A stretch of DNA of 64,000 nucleotides from CAYOPE01 sp964405805 (GCA_964405805.1 CAYOPE010000001.1:24976-88975), one strand, 5' to 3'; shown: positions 24,543 to 33,561, counted from the stretch's first letter. Made by a program: numbers and translations. Notes: a model not told the origin generated them from the letters alone.

Positions 24543-26024
24543 ATGATCCCAAGATATACGAATTCTCGGATCCAGGCTATCTGGTCGGATCAGAACAAGA
24601 CCAGGCTCTGGGATTGCAGCGAACTCGCTGCGGTCCAGGCTTCGGAAGAGCTTGGCGAATTTCCTGCCGGCGTGTATCAGAAGATTGCCGCATCGCTCGC
24701 AGCACATCCTGTGGATCTCGAGTGGTGGCTTGCGAAAGATAAAGAAATCCATCACGACCTCAATGCCTACCTCGAAGAGCGGCTGCGGTTCATCGTCAAG
24801 AACCTACAGATCTACTTTCATCGCTACATGACCTCGTTCGACACGGAGGAGCCGGCGTTCGGCCGAATGCTTCGTGACTCAGTCGACGTGGTACTCGAAA
24901 TGTGTGCTGAACTCGATCTGATTCTGGCTTCGCTGGCGCGCAGATACCAGTACACGGTCATGATCGGACGCAGTCATCAGCAAGGCGGCGATCTGCAGAC
25001 TTTCGGCAAAAGGGTCTGCACGTGGCTACGAGATCTTCGTACTGCCGCCCAGATTCTGGGCGATGTATCGGTCGATCTCAAGTACTCGAAGATGTCAGGG
25101 GCCATGGGTAACTATGGTCTGTTCAAACCAGAAGTCGAGCGCCGAGCACTCGCGATTCTCGGCTTCGAGCCGTACGTCGGTGCCACACAGATTATGCCGC
25201 GGGTGCTTTACGTGCCAGTGGCTGCTGCGCTTTCGGGTTTGGTCTCGACTATTTCGAAAATCGGCAATGACATCCGCCTCGGCGCGCGCAGTCCGAAGCC
25301 CATCTGCCAGGAACCGTTCAAGAAAAAACAGAAGGGTTCGTCGGCCATGCCGCACAAGAAGAATCCGATTCGCTGCGAACAGCTGGAAGGCATGGCCAGG
25401 GTTGCCCGTGGCTTCCTATCGATGAACGCCGAAAACGTGCAGACTGACGAGGAGCGCGCCATCGAACAGTCCTCAGTGGAACGAATCGCATGGCCGGACC
25501 TGTTTCATGTCACTTGTCAGGCTCTGGATGTGCTGACCCAGGTCACGTCCGGGTTGAAAGTCTATCCCGATAACATGCTCTGGGAACTCGTCCAATCGCG
25601 TGGTTGCTACGCGGCGTCACAGGCCAAAGAAGTCCTAAAGACCATGGGCGAGGAGCTGTGGAATGACGCTGAGGAGCCGTACCGAATAGTCCAACTGGCT
25701 GCGTTCAACGTCTTTGAACCCAGCCAGAAAGCAAAGCGCATGCGCGAATTCCCGGAAACCTCGTTTGCTTTCGCCGAAAATTTCCTGATGGCGCCACACT
25801 CGTTCGAAACCGAGTGTGTCACCATCCAGGAGGTGATCGTGCGCGGGCGGCTGCGGGTATCTGATGAGCTCGACGCGGACGAAGCAGTGGTGCAGCGCTG
25901 GAATCGCATTCTGGATTCGATTTTCGCGGACGAACGGAATCGCGACCAGTGGACGGAAATTTTTCGTCCAGCAGTACTTCTGGCTCACGAGTCCGCGATC
26001 TTCGCAGCGCTCTTGGGCGAGTAG
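24543..26024 (+). CDS. purB: Adenylosuccinate lyase
   Basis: A 493-aa fumarase/aspartase-superfamily enzyme acting on SAICAR and adenylosuccinate. Signature GSSAMPHKKNPI is intact, with the active-site segment IGRSHQQ in place of the common T-H-x-Q. SD CGGAGGAGAG just before ATG. A TATCCT/TATAGT -10 lies near 24488. The neighbouring PurC-PurE fusion supplies the preceding IMP-pathway steps. GC-rich cassette codon use. Confidence 0.93.
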   Translation: MIPRYTNSRIQAIWSDQNKTRLWDCSELAAVQASEELGEFPAGVYQKIAASLAAHPVDLEWWLAKDKEIHHDLNAYLEERLRFIVKNLQIYFHRYMTSFDTEEPAFGRMLRDSVDVVLEMCAELDLILASLARRYQYTVMIGRSHQQGGDLQTFGKRVCTWLRDLRTAAQILGDVSVDLKYSKMSGAMGNYGLFKPEVERRALAILGFEPYVGATQIMPRVLYVPVAAALSGLVSTISKIGNDIRLGARSPKPICQEPFKKKQKGSSAMPHKKNPIRCEQLEGMARVARGFLSMNAENVQTDEERAIEQSSVERIAWPDLFHVTCQALDVLTQVTSGLKVYPDNMLWELVQSRGCYAASQAKEVLKTMGEELWNDAEEPYRIVQLAAFNVFEPSQKAKRMREFPETSFAFAENFLMAPHSFETECVTIQEVIVRGRLRVSDELDADEAVVQRWNRILDSIFADERNRDQWTEIFRPAVLLAHESAIFAALLGE

Positions 26025-26042
26025 AATTCGGGTTTTGAGTTC

Positions 26043-26073
26043 GGGCGGGTTGCGCTTGCAGCCCGCCCTTTTT
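26043..26073 (+). terminator. purB terminator
   Basis: GGGCGGGTTGC and GCAGCCCGCCC arms followed by five T. Confidence 0.92.
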
Positions 26074-26123
26074 CTATAGTATGATGTCCTATCTAGTTCC
26101 CTTCGTTCTGAGAGGAGGATTGT

Positions 26124-26720
26124 GTGACCGAAGCTGTGATCTTTGACTGCTGCGAAGTACTCTTAACCGGAGTTAAGGGTTGCTACGAGCAGTTCGGAAA
26201 ACTGCTCGGAACCGATCCTGCGACTGTGAAGTCTCGCCTCATGTGCGACATGGCTATGCGTCTGTTTTCCGGCCAGGCCACAGAAGAGGAGTATTGGACT
26301 GATGTCATCCGGCGTTCAGGCTGGACTCACGATAGTAAAGTCTTGGGCAAGCAGCTGCGCCGAAGCTTTCGAGAGATCCCAGGTACACGCAATCTCATCC
26401 GAGCCATGCGACGACAGGGATACAAAACCGGTCTGCTTTCAGTGCACGCCCGCGAGTGGGTCGAGTACTGTCAGAGGCGCTTTCGTCATCACTGTCTGTT
26501 TGATGTGGTGCACTACTCGTACCAGTTCCAACCGTCCAAACCGCATCCAGAATCGTTTGTGAATCTGGCTGCGGCACTGGGCGTCAGTATCACCAACTGC
26601 GTGGTCGTGGATGACCGCGCTGAAAATATCATTGCGGCCAGGACCCTGGGTGCCCAAGGGGTGATTTTCGAAACTGCTGAGCAGACAGAAGCAGAACTGT
26701 TTTCCCTGCTCAGACTCTAA
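26124..26720 (+). CDS. HAD-superfamily hydrolase (IA-type)
   Basis: A 198-aa phosphatase-like protein starting with GTG after GAGGAGG. Motif I is VIFDCCEVLL (nucleophile Asp8; the second acid is replaced by Cys), motif II LLSVHA, motif III Lys in QPSKPHPESF, motif IV VVVDDRAENI. This is the YihX/epoxide-hydrolase-like HAD layout. Located 17 nt upstream of purC-purE, so probably co-transcribed; a nucleotide substrate is a guess. Confidence 0.85.
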   Translation: MTEAVIFDCCEVLLTGVKGCYEQFGKLLGTDPATVKSRLMCDMAMRLFSGQATEEEYWTDVIRRSGWTHDSKVLGKQLRRSFREIPGTRNLIRAMRRQGYKTGLLSVHAREWVEYCQRRFRHHCLFDVVHYSYQFQPSKPHPESFVNLAAALGVSITNCVVVDDRAENIIAARTLGAQGVIFETAEQTEAELFSLLRL

Positions 26721-26737
26721 CTGACGAGGAGTGTGAC

Positions 26738-28036
26738 ATGACGACTAAGTTTGTTCGAGGCGAGAAGGTGGCCGAAGGCAAGACCAAGGTGATTTACGCA
26801 GACGAGAACGACCCGACCGGCGCCATCGTCTTTTCCAAGGACGATCTGACAGCCGGCGACGGCAAGCGGCACGAGGTCTTCGATGGCTTCGGCGCACTGT
26901 CGAATCTGACGACGATCAACACATTCAGCCTGCTCCGCGCCTGCGGCATCCCGGTGGCGTTTCGCGAGAAGATCGATGACAGGACGCTCTCAGCGGATCT
27001 GACAGACATGATTCCGCTCGAAGTGGTGACGCGTCGCGAGGCGCACGGCTCGTTCCTCAAGCGCCATCCGTACCTGAAGCGCGACCACTACTTCCCGCGC
27101 CTCGTCTTCGAGCTGTTCCTGAAGACATCGGGAAAGAAGTGGAAGGAACACAATCTGCTCTGCGACGATCCTTACATGGACTACACGTCGCGACAGGAGC
27201 AGGGTTTGGTCGGGTTGTTCTTGCCCGATCAGCCCCTCTGGTCGCAGCCTTCACCTATGCATGTGGTGAACAGTTCTGAGATCGAAGGGTTTGAGCGCCT
27301 GCAGGAGATCGAGGAGATCACCAGAAAGGTCACCCTCGTCCTGGACAAGGCGCTGCAGATGGTCGGGATCAGGTTCGCGGACATGAAGATCGAGTTCGGA
27401 ATCACGAAAGATGGCCGACTCGTGGTCTCAGACGTGATCGACAGTTCGTCGTGGCGGATCGTGGGACCGGACGGGAAGTACATCGACAAACAGCTGTTTC
27501 GAGACGGAGCCGAGGTTCCAGTCATGGCGCAGGTTTTCGCCCGAGGGCTCGAGATCACAAGCCGGTTTCAGGTGCCACCGAAGCAGCAGATCGTCATCTG
27601 GACCGGCTCACCGAAGGACGAGGTCTCGAAGTTCAAAGAGTGGTTGGAGAGTCATCCTCTGCCAATCCAAGTCGTGTATGTGGCCCTGTCCGCGCACAAG
27701 CAGCCTGTCCTGGCCGTTCAGAAGCTCCAGCAGCTCGTGCAGATGACGCCGGACACAGTGGTGGTGGCGTTCATCGGCCGATCCAACGGCGCCGGCCCCA
27801 CGCTCTCCGGTGCAGTCAGTGTGCCTGTCCTGACTGTGCCGGCGGACTTCCAGAAAATGCCGGAAGATGTCTGGTCGAGTTTGCGCACACCGAGTGACGT
27901 GCCAGTCTCGACCATGCTGGAACCCGGGAATGCCCTGCTTCAGGCGGTCCAGATCTTGGCGATGCGCAATCCGCAGCTATATATGGAGCTGCGTCATCGA
28001 CAGGAAGATCGCCTGAGCAACTTCGCGCTGCTGTAG
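26738..28036 (+). CDS. Bifunctional SAICAR synthetase / AIR carboxylase, PAICS-like fusion
   Basis: A 432-aa fusion. Residues 1-260 are PurC-like (VAEGKTKVIYA, GSFLKRHPYLK, FADMKIEFGITKDG, then DVIDSSSWR). Residues 285-432 are PurE-like (IWTGSPKD, SAHKQPV, GRSNGAGPTLSG, DVWSSLRTPSDVPVSTMLEP). Domain order and several motifs (VIDxxSWR, DVWSSLR) match animal PAICS rather than usual bacterial PurC and PurE. The GSxSD phosphate loop is changed to GSPKD. It would perform the two steps before PurB. SD GAGGAG before ATG. Confidence 0.9.
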   Translation: MTTKFVRGEKVAEGKTKVIYADENDPTGAIVFSKDDLTAGDGKRHEVFDGFGALSNLTTINTFSLLRACGIPVAFREKIDDRTLSADLTDMIPLEVVTRREAHGSFLKRHPYLKRDHYFPRLVFELFLKTSGKKWKEHNLLCDDPYMDYTSRQEQGLVGLFLPDQPLWSQPSPMHVVNSSEIEGFERLQEIEEITRKVTLVLDKALQMVGIRFADMKIEFGITKDGRLVVSDVIDSSSWRIVGPDGKYIDKQLFRDGAEVPVMAQVFARGLEITSRFQVPPKQQIVIWTGSPKDEVSKFKEWLESHPLPIQVVYVALSAHKQPVLAVQKLQQLVQMTPDTVVVAFIGRSNGAGPTLSGAVSVPVLTVPADFQKMPEDVWSSLRTPSDVPVSTMLEPGNALLQAVQILAMRNPQLYMELRHRQEDRLSNFALL

Positions 28037-28067
28037 AGCAGTTCGACGACGGGCGCGCGAAAGTCAC

Positions 28068-28128
28068 GGGCGGGGGCGATTGTTTATCAGGTTCTTCTGA
28101 ACCTGACAAGCTTCGCTCCCGATTTTTT
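28068..28128 (+). terminator. Terminator of the HAD/purCE unit
   Basis: GGGGGCGA pairs with CGCTCCCG around an inner TCAGGTTC/GAACCTGA hairpin, followed by ATTTTTTATT. It meets the end of the convergent ATP-grasp gene. Confidence 0.8.
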
Positions 28129-29287
28129 ATTTTGTTTCTACGAGATCCCACACATATTTCGCGGCGTTGATGGGTTTGCCGATGAGGGGATCGTGGTGAA
28201 GCTGGATGAATGGCGCGCCATTGCACTCAATGATCCCGCATTTTTGCTCTTTGTAAGATTTAGTGATGTCAGGAATGATAAAATCAAAGCCGAGAATTGA
28301 TACATCCAGAAGCTGGCCAGCTTTCGCCAGCATCTCTTTCGTCTCTGGATGTGTCTCATCAGTGCAGTCATAAGAAGTGCCGCCATAATTGACGCCAATT
28401 TTTTCAGAAAGTGCCACAGTCTGATCTTTGGCCAAAATTAAATCCATACCGAGACTATTGCGCTGCATGAAATACGGATTGACTTTTATCTCTTTTACTT
28501 TGTCCGGTCTCTGGGCATCTTTGATTTTGATGAGTTCTGCGATAGTGTGAATGCCATCACCAGTGACCTGAGGCGAGGAGCCGCCTAGGACTCCGACTAG
28601 TTTGCCTCCGATCACAGTACCACGCTGCACATCGCCATAGAGATGTTCTTCGATGATAACCCAGTGGCAGACTTGCTTGGAAATTTTAAAAGCTTTTTCC
28701 AAATCGTCTTTGGTGTAGACCATGGTCGTGGTGTGTCGGCCGCGGGAGCCAGCACGCGGCTTGACGATAAGAGGCTTTTCGAGGGCATCAAATGTTTTGA
28801 GGGCTTGAGATACTCTAGTAAATGACCCACCAGCAGCCACAGGGAAGTGATATTCGAGTAATTTTTTCTTCAGAAGATATTTATCATCAATCCAAGTTAG
28901 GTTTGAGGTAGCGACTTTTTCTGATCTTGGCAGATTCATAAAATAATGCCAGCGGTTTTGGAGCTTTACTCGATACAGATCTATGGATTTGCCAAATGGC
29001 TTGAGTTCCTCGATCTGAAGTCCTCTGGCGAGCGCTTCTTCCCATAGGACACGCGCACGATCATAAGGAATATTTTTTATATCGCGATTGATTTGAATGA
29101 GTCCGAGTGGTTTCAGAACATGAAAAACAGAAATGCCGATCCATTCGCCAAGTTTGTCCATGATTTGGCCCAACCGACTCTGGACCAAGGTCCGCCTGAT
29201 CGGGCTAAACAGAATATCTATGGATTCATAGAATTTGTGAGTCCTGTGCGGTATGGGGTTATTCCCACAGTAAAGGCAGGTTTGCAT
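28127..29287 (-). CDS. ATP-grasp protein, cyanophycin-synthetase-like
   Basis: A 386-aa protein. The start at 29287 (MQTCLYCGNN) is chosen because the longer frame runs through a repeat unit (SPASGRGWREAPGEG). ATP-grasp features: KPLIVKPRAGSRGRHTT, WVIIEEHLYGD, and a metal-binding end GIIECNGAPFIQLHHDP. Similar to the ATP-grasp part of cyanophycin synthetase or glutathione-synthetase-like ligases, but without a Mur-ligase domain. Substrate unknown. An N-terminal CLYC could bind zinc. Confidence 0.8.
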   Translation of the reverse strand: MQTCLYCGNNPIPHRTHKFYESIDILFSPIRRTLVQSRLGQIMDKLGEWIGISVFHVLKPLGLIQINRDIKNIPYDRARVLWEEALARGLQIEELKPFGKSIDLYRVKLQNRWHYFMNLPRSEKVATSNLTWIDDKYLLKKKLLEYHFPVAAGGSFTRVSQALKTFDALEKPLIVKPRAGSRGRHTTTMVYTKDDLEKAFKISKQVCHWVIIEEHLYGDVQRGTVIGGKLVGVLGGSSPQVTGDGIHTIAELIKIKDAQRPDKVKEIKVNPYFMQRNSLGMDLILAKDQTVALSEKIGVNYGGTSYDCTDETHPETKEMLAKAGQLLDVSILGFDFIIPDITKSYKEQKCGIIECNGAPFIQLHHDPLIGKPINAAKYVWDLVETK

Positions 29288-29295
29288 GAGTGAAT

Positions 29296-29350
29296 TATAC
29301 CCCTCACCCGGCGCTTCGCGCCACCCTCTCCCGGAAGCGGGAGAGGGAAA
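29296..29350. repeat. Solo DUF559-type palindromic unit at the ATP-grasp gene start
   Basis: A pyrimidine-rich tail, with a GGCGCTTCGCGCC hairpin inside it, precedes the CTCTCCCGGAAGCGGGAGAG palindrome. Confidence 0.7.
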
Positions 29351-29447
29351 ATCTGAATTTGACAAACTAAATTCTCAGAAGACACTTTTGTTGATAAGTT
29401 TTTCTAGATGTAGAGCGGTAAAGCAAAATCTATCGAAAAAGTGGGTT

Positions 29448-29504
29448 TTGACAGGTTTCTATATATAGCGATATATTAACTATGGTTAACACAAGATATT
29501 GTGT
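29448..29504 (+). promoter_or_regulatory. Promoter with tandem NrdR boxes
   Basis: TTGACA (29448-29453) and TATATT (29472-29477) are 18 bp apart. A box with core CTATATATAG (29459-29468) lies between them, and ACACAAGATATTGTGT (29489-29504) follows; centres are 33 bp apart, about three helical turns, as in known NrdR operators. This is auto-regulation of nrdR and control of nrdJ. Confidence 0.85.
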
Positions 29505-29632
29505 TTCCGAAGGCTTAAGGCTTAGCCTGAGACAAAAAATCAAACAAAAAAGCTTAAGATTGGTTCATTTTACATAGTATCGAGAGGCTTGATGAAGCGT
29601 TTTCGCCTATTTTTTTTCGTTCTCAAAAATCC
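29505..29632 (+). promoter_or_regulatory. nrdR 5' leader with attenuator-like hairpin
   Basis: AGGC/GCCT with GCG/CGC pairs and an eight-T run lies at 29585-29618, directly upstream of nrdR. The rest of the leader is AT-rich and has no gene. Confidence 0.4.
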
Positions 29633-30076
29633 ATGCGTTGCCCTAATTGTTCGAATGAAGACACAAAAGTTTTAGACTCTCGCCCCATCTCTGATGGGAT
29701 GGCTATTCGGAGGCGCCGGGAATGTACGAAATGTGGGGCTAGGTTCTCCACTCACGAGGAAATGGAACTGCTGGATCTGACTGTGGTCAAGCGTGATGGC
29801 AGCACCCAGGCCTATATGAGAGAGAAAATCGAGAATGGGATCAGAAAAGCTTTTGAGAAAAGGCCTCTGAGCCACGATGATTTCCATGCTTTGATCGTCG
29901 GCATCGAGCAGGACATCCAGAAAACCGGAAAAAGTCAGGTCGCGACCAAAGAAATCGGCAACATCGTCATGAAGCGCATAAAAAGTCGGGATCAAGTCGC
30001 TTACATCCGGTTTGCAAGTGTGTATCGCAAGTTTGCAGACGTAGAAGAGTTTGTCAGAGAAGCAAAAAAACTATAA
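29633..30076 (+). CDS. nrdR: Transcriptional repressor NrdR
   Basis: A 147-aa regulator of ribonucleotide reductase genes. N-terminal zinc ribbon (MRCPNCSN and CTKCGARFST) and an ATP-cone domain (VVKRDGSTQAYMREKIENGI) that senses dATP/ATP. Length is standard. It is the first gene of the nrdR-nrdJ locus under tandem NrdR boxes. Confidence 0.98.
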   Translation: MRCPNCSNEDTKVLDSRPISDGMAIRRRRECTKCGARFSTHEEMELLDLTVVKRDGSTQAYMREKIENGIRKAFEKRPLSHDDFHALIVGIEQDIQKTGKSQVATKEIGNIVMKRIKSRDQVAYIRFASVYRKFADVEEFVREAKKL

Positions 30077-30152
30077 TCTACGAAATTACGAAATAGTACG
30101 AAAATACGAAATGTTCGTACTTTCGTAGAAAATTCGTACTTCGTAGATAGTA
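30076..30152. repeat. Imperfect palindrome of TACGAAA repeats between nrdR and nrdJ
   Basis: Several TACGAAA units on the left are mirrored by TTCGTA units on the right, with ATCTACGAA and TTCGTAGAT outer arms. Confidence 0.7.
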
Positions 30153-30176
30153 ACAAGAATTAACTAAGAACAAACC

Positions 30177-32831
30177 ATGCAACCAAAAGAAAACCTACAA
30201 GAAAGAAAAGTAAATGCACTCGCTGAGCTTGGCGAAAAGATTTTCCTCGATCGCTACGCCATTAAGGACGCGAAAAAGGAAAGTCTCAGTGTAGGTGATA
30301 CTGCGGTGGTATGTGTGAACCTAAAAACCGGGCAGCGTGAGATCGGGGTACTGGAAAAAATCGACAGAGAAGCACGCGAAGTAGTAGTCAAGCTTCGTGA
30401 TGGCACTCTCGAAACTCGATCTATTGATCATGTGGACAAGCCATTGGAAACTATGCCAGAACAGATGTTTGAACGCATTGCCAAACACATTGCATCAGTT
30501 GAAAACACAGATGAATTGAAACAAGAATGGGAAGGACGATTTCGCGAGCTCATGAATGACTGGAAATACGTGCCAGCAGGAAGAATTTTTACAGGCGCAG
30601 GCACTGGCCAGAATCTGACTTTTTATAATTGTTACGTCATACCTTCCCCGCGCGATTCGCGAGGTGGAATTTTCGAGACCCTGGGCCAAATGGCGGAAAT
30701 CATGTCACGCGGCGGCGGGGTAGGAATCAATGTCTCGACACTGCGTCCTCGCTACGCTTATGTGAAAGGCGTGAATGGCCGTTCTTCTGGCTCTGTGTCC
30801 TGGGCATCACTTTATTCATTTGTCACTGGGCTCATTGAGCAGGGCGGATCCAGACGCGGAGCGCTGATGTTGATTTTAAACGTCTGGCATCCTGATGTCG
30901 TGGATTTTATCAATTCGAAAAAAGAAGCCGGCAAGATTACGAATGCGAATATTTCTGTAGGAATCACAGATGATTTCATGACTGCGGTGAAGAATGACCA
31001 GCCGTGGGATCTAGTTTTTCCAGACACTTCAGATCCGATGTACCGCGATCGCTGGGATGGAAACATCGGTCGCTGGAAGGAAATTGGTGGTAAAGTCATC
31101 AAGCACAAGACGGTTCGTGCCAAAGACATTTGGGAAAATATTATTTCCTCTGCATGGTCTTCTGCTGAGCCTGGCATGTATTTTATTGATCGAGCGAATT
31201 ACTACTCCAATTCTCACTATTTCGCAGATCTGCCATGCACGAATCCTTGTGGCGAGCAGCCGCTGCCTGCCTGGGGCGTGTGTAACCTCGGTCACATCAA
31301 CCTTGCCAAGCACGTGGATTACAGTAAAAAAGATGTGGACTGGAATAAATTAAAGAGAACTGTGCAGGATGCAGTCAGATTTCAGGACAATGTCATTGAT
31401 GCGACACCTTATTTCTTTGATGAAAATTATCAGCAGCAAATGAGTGAGCGCAGAGTTGGCATGGGCACGATTGGTCTTGCTGAAATGCTGATTCATTTGG
31501 GACTCCGTTATGGTTCTCCTCAAGGAGTTGAGTTTATCGATAAACTTTACCAGTTTATTTCTATCACAGCCTACGAAACTTCAGTTGATCTCGCTCGTGA
31601 AAAGGGTGCGTTTAGTAAATTCGAAGTTGATAAGTTTTTGCAATCAGGCTTCATGCAGCGAATGCCAGAATACATTCGCCATCTCGTGCGCCAATACGGA
31701 ATTCGAAACGTAACTATTTTGACACAAGCACCGACTGGGACTGTGGGAACAATGGTAGGAACATCCACAGGCATCGAGCCGTTCTTCTCTTGGACATATT
31801 TCAGAAAATCTCGACTCGGTGTGCATCAGGAGCACATCAAACTTGCCAAAGACTGGCTGGATGCGCATCCAGGCGAATCTCTGCCTGACTATTACGTCAC
31901 AGCTATGGAACTGACTCCAGAAGAGCACGTGCGTGTGCAGGCTGCTGTGCAGCGCTGGACTGATAGCGCTATCTCAAAAACTGTAAATGCGCCAGAAAAC
32001 TATACTGTGGAGCAAACTGCGAAACTCTATGAGTTGCTGTATGATTTGGGAGCTAAAGGCGGGACGATTTACAGAGATGGCTCACGTGATGAACAGATCT
32101 TGGCTGTAGATCATAAAAAATTGGGCAAAGATGCGGCTGAACAAGTGGAGAATGGTAAAGCTGTGATCAAACAGGAACAGCCTGTTCAACCAATACCAAC
32201 TCCTGAACCTGCCCCAGCACCTCAAATGCCACCGCAGCCTCAGATGAACTCAATCCAACCCCGCAAGCGACCAGATGTCATGCAAGGATCGACTTATAAA
32301 GTCGCGACAGCTTATGGTAATCTTTATGTCACGGTCAATGAAGACGAGTATGGACCATTTGAAGTTTTCTCGCAGCTTGGCAAGGCTGGTGGCTTCTTCG
32401 GCGCTCAGACTGAAGCGATTTGTCGCATGATTTCTCTGGCACTGCGCTCAGGAATTAGTTTGCCTACAGTTGTCGAGCAGCTCAAAGGCATCCGCGGTCC
32501 GGATCCCATGTTCCACAATGGTGAGCGCATTTTGTCGCTCCCAGATGCGATTGCAAATGTCCTAGAAAATCACATTAAGCGCGGACAGAAAGAACTCCAG
32601 CTGGATTTTTCAAAGATAGAAAAGTCTTCCTTCGCTAAAGCTTCGGAGGACAAGCAACCCGTCTTTCAAGCAGTAACCAAAGAAGTTCATTCTACCGGTT
32701 CCGCGTTTGTCACCACACAGAAGGCAGTTGCTGACTTTGGCGATGCGCCAGTGTGTATGGTTTGTAGCAACATGCTTCGCATGGCAGAAGGTTGCATGAA
32801 ATGTGAGTACTGCGGGTGGAGTAAATGCTGA
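30177..32831 (+). CDS. nrdJ: Adenosylcobalamin-dependent (class II) ribonucleoside-diphosphate reductase
   Basis: An 884-aa enzyme making deoxyribonucleotides. Visible: FYNCYVIPSPRDSRGG (first active-site Cys), GGGVGINVSTLRPR, PCGEQPLPAWGVCNLGHIN, TQAPTGTVGTMVGTSTGIEP. The C-terminal tail CMVCSNMLRMAEGCMKCEYCGW carries redox Cys. A C-terminal region after residue 690 (TYKVATAYGNLYVTVNEDE) is typical of class II enzymes with a TSCPD-like domain. A 28-bp palindrome adds SFAKASEDK at about residue 820. It needs B12, matching cobO and the putative uptake genes downstream. Confidence 0.96.
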   Translation: MQPKENLQERKVNALAELGEKIFLDRYAIKDAKKESLSVGDTAVVCVNLKTGQREIGVLEKIDREAREVVVKLRDGTLETRSIDHVDKPLETMPEQMFERIAKHIASVENTDELKQEWEGRFRELMNDWKYVPAGRIFTGAGTGQNLTFYNCYVIPSPRDSRGGIFETLGQMAEIMSRGGGVGINVSTLRPRYAYVKGVNGRSSGSVSWASLYSFVTGLIEQGGSRRGALMLILNVWHPDVVDFINSKKEAGKITNANISVGITDDFMTAVKNDQPWDLVFPDTSDPMYRDRWDGNIGRWKEIGGKVIKHKTVRAKDIWENIISSAWSSAEPGMYFIDRANYYSNSHYFADLPCTNPCGEQPLPAWGVCNLGHINLAKHVDYSKKDVDWNKLKRTVQDAVRFQDNVIDATPYFFDENYQQQMSERRVGMGTIGLAEMLIHLGLRYGSPQGVEFIDKLYQFISITAYETSVDLAREKGAFSKFEVDKFLQSGFMQRMPEYIRHLVRQYGIRNVTILTQAPTGTVGTMVGTSTGIEPFFSWTYFRKSRLGVHQEHIKLAKDWLDAHPGESLPDYYVTAMELTPEEHVRVQAAVQRWTDSAISKTVNAPENYTVEQTAKLYELLYDLGAKGGTIYRDGSRDEQILAVDHKKLGKDAAEQVENGKAVIKQEQPVQPIPTPEPAPAPQMPPQPQMNSIQPRKRPDVMQGSTYKVATAYGNLYVTVNEDEYGPFEVFSQLGKAGGFFGAQTEAICRMISLALRSGISLPTVVEQLKGIRGPDPMFHNGERILSLPDAIANVLENHIKRGQKELQLDFSKIEKSSFAKASEDKQPVFQAVTKEVHSTGSAFVTTQKAVADFGDAPVCMVCSNMLRMAEGCMKCEYCGWSKC
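32624..32651. repeat. In-frame FAKASED palindrome in nrdJ
   Basis: GTCTTCC and GGAGGAC arms with GCTAAAGC at the centre; encodes SSFAKASEDK, a peptide recurring in Patescibacteria proteins. Confidence 0.75.
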
Positions 32832-33067
32832 TGGATTTTTTAGATGAACAGAAACAAGCTGGTCCAAGGGCTCCTAGTAAAGAGAGAAGAAGAGAGGAGC
32901 GACCAAAAAATAATCCTAAAGAAGATCTAGGCTACAGAATTAAAGGATTGGAAGCAGCAAAAATGGAGCCTGGTATGAGTCCGGCAGATCTAGCGGCACT
33001 GGATCGAAGCATTGAGGCGCTGAAAAAGAAACAAGCAGAAAAAAATCAACCGAAACAAGAAGATTAA
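32831..33067 (+). CDS. Small charged protein (78 aa), unknown
   Basis: The start at 32831 overlaps the nrdJ stop (TGATG), with GGTGGAG about 10 nt upstream. The protein is hydrophilic and Lys/Glu/Arg-rich with a helical middle (GYRIKGLEAAKMEPGMSPAD) and no domain recognised. A GGCGGTCCGC/GCGGACCGCC hairpin follows the stop. Confidence 0.6.
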   Translation: MDFLDEQKQAGPRAPSKERRREERPKNNPKEDLGYRIKGLEAAKMEPGMSPADLAALDRSIEALKKKQAEKNQPKQED

Positions 33068-33071
33068 AAGA

Positions 33072-33101
33072 TGGGCGGTCCGCCGTCAGCGGACCGCCTT
33101 A
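33072..33101 (+). terminator. Strong hairpin before the HIT gene
   Basis: GGCGGTCCGC and GCGGACCGCC arms with a short loop followed by TTAAAAATTT; weak U-tract. Confidence 0.6.
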
Positions 33102-33108
33102 AAAATTT

Positions 33109-33561
33109 ATGGACTGTGTATTTTGTAAAATTGTTAGTGACGAGTTTGATTCCGCAAAGATCTGGGAAGATGAAAACTATCTGGCGATTTTGGACGTGAA
33201 TCCCAATGTCCGAGGCATGACTTTAGTAATGCCCAAAAAGCATTTTGATTCTGATTTGTTTGATATGCCAGAGCAAGATTATAGTGATTTTTTGATTGCA
33301 ACACGCAAAGTAGCTAAGCTTTTAGAAAAAAGTCTAGAAGTAAAGCGGGTTGCTCTTGTACTTGAAGGCATGGGTATCAATCATTTGCACGCAAAGTTGT
33401 ATCCCTTGCATGGTCTTGATGAAAAATTCCAAGAGATGTGGGCGAGGGACCGTGTGTACTTTGATAAATACGAAGGCTATATCACGACGCAACTTGGTCC
33501 CAAGAAAGAATTGGCTGAACTAAAGCAATTAGCCGAAGAGATTAAGAAAAATGTCGGCTAA
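33109..33561 (+). CDS. HIT family nucleotide hydrolase/transferase
   Basis: A 150-aa histidine-triad protein. Begins DCVFCKIVSDEFDSAKIWED as in HIT hydrolases; the triad is NHLHAKLYPLHG (about residues 98-109). Family members hydrolyse AMP-linked substrates. Overlaps the start of cobO by 11 nt, so it is co-translated with the B12 genes. Confidence 0.93.
   Translation: MDCVFCKIVSDEFDSAKIWEDENYLAILDVNPNVRGMTLVMPKKHFDSDLFDMPEQDYSDFLIATRKVAKLLEKSLEVKRVALVLEGMGINHLHAKLYPLHGLDEKFQEMWARDRVYFDKYEGYITTQLGPKKELAELKQLAEEIKKNVG

Noticed and set aside
23948..24742. 264-codon plus-strand ORF overlapping the 159-aa gene
   Set aside because: Arg/Ser-rich frameshifted reading of GC-rich DNA that runs through a terminator and into purB.
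29288..29365. N-terminal extension of the ATP-grasp protein (SPASGRGWREAPGEG)
   Set aside because: It is encoded by a DUF559-type repeat unit; the start at 29287 fits the protein better.
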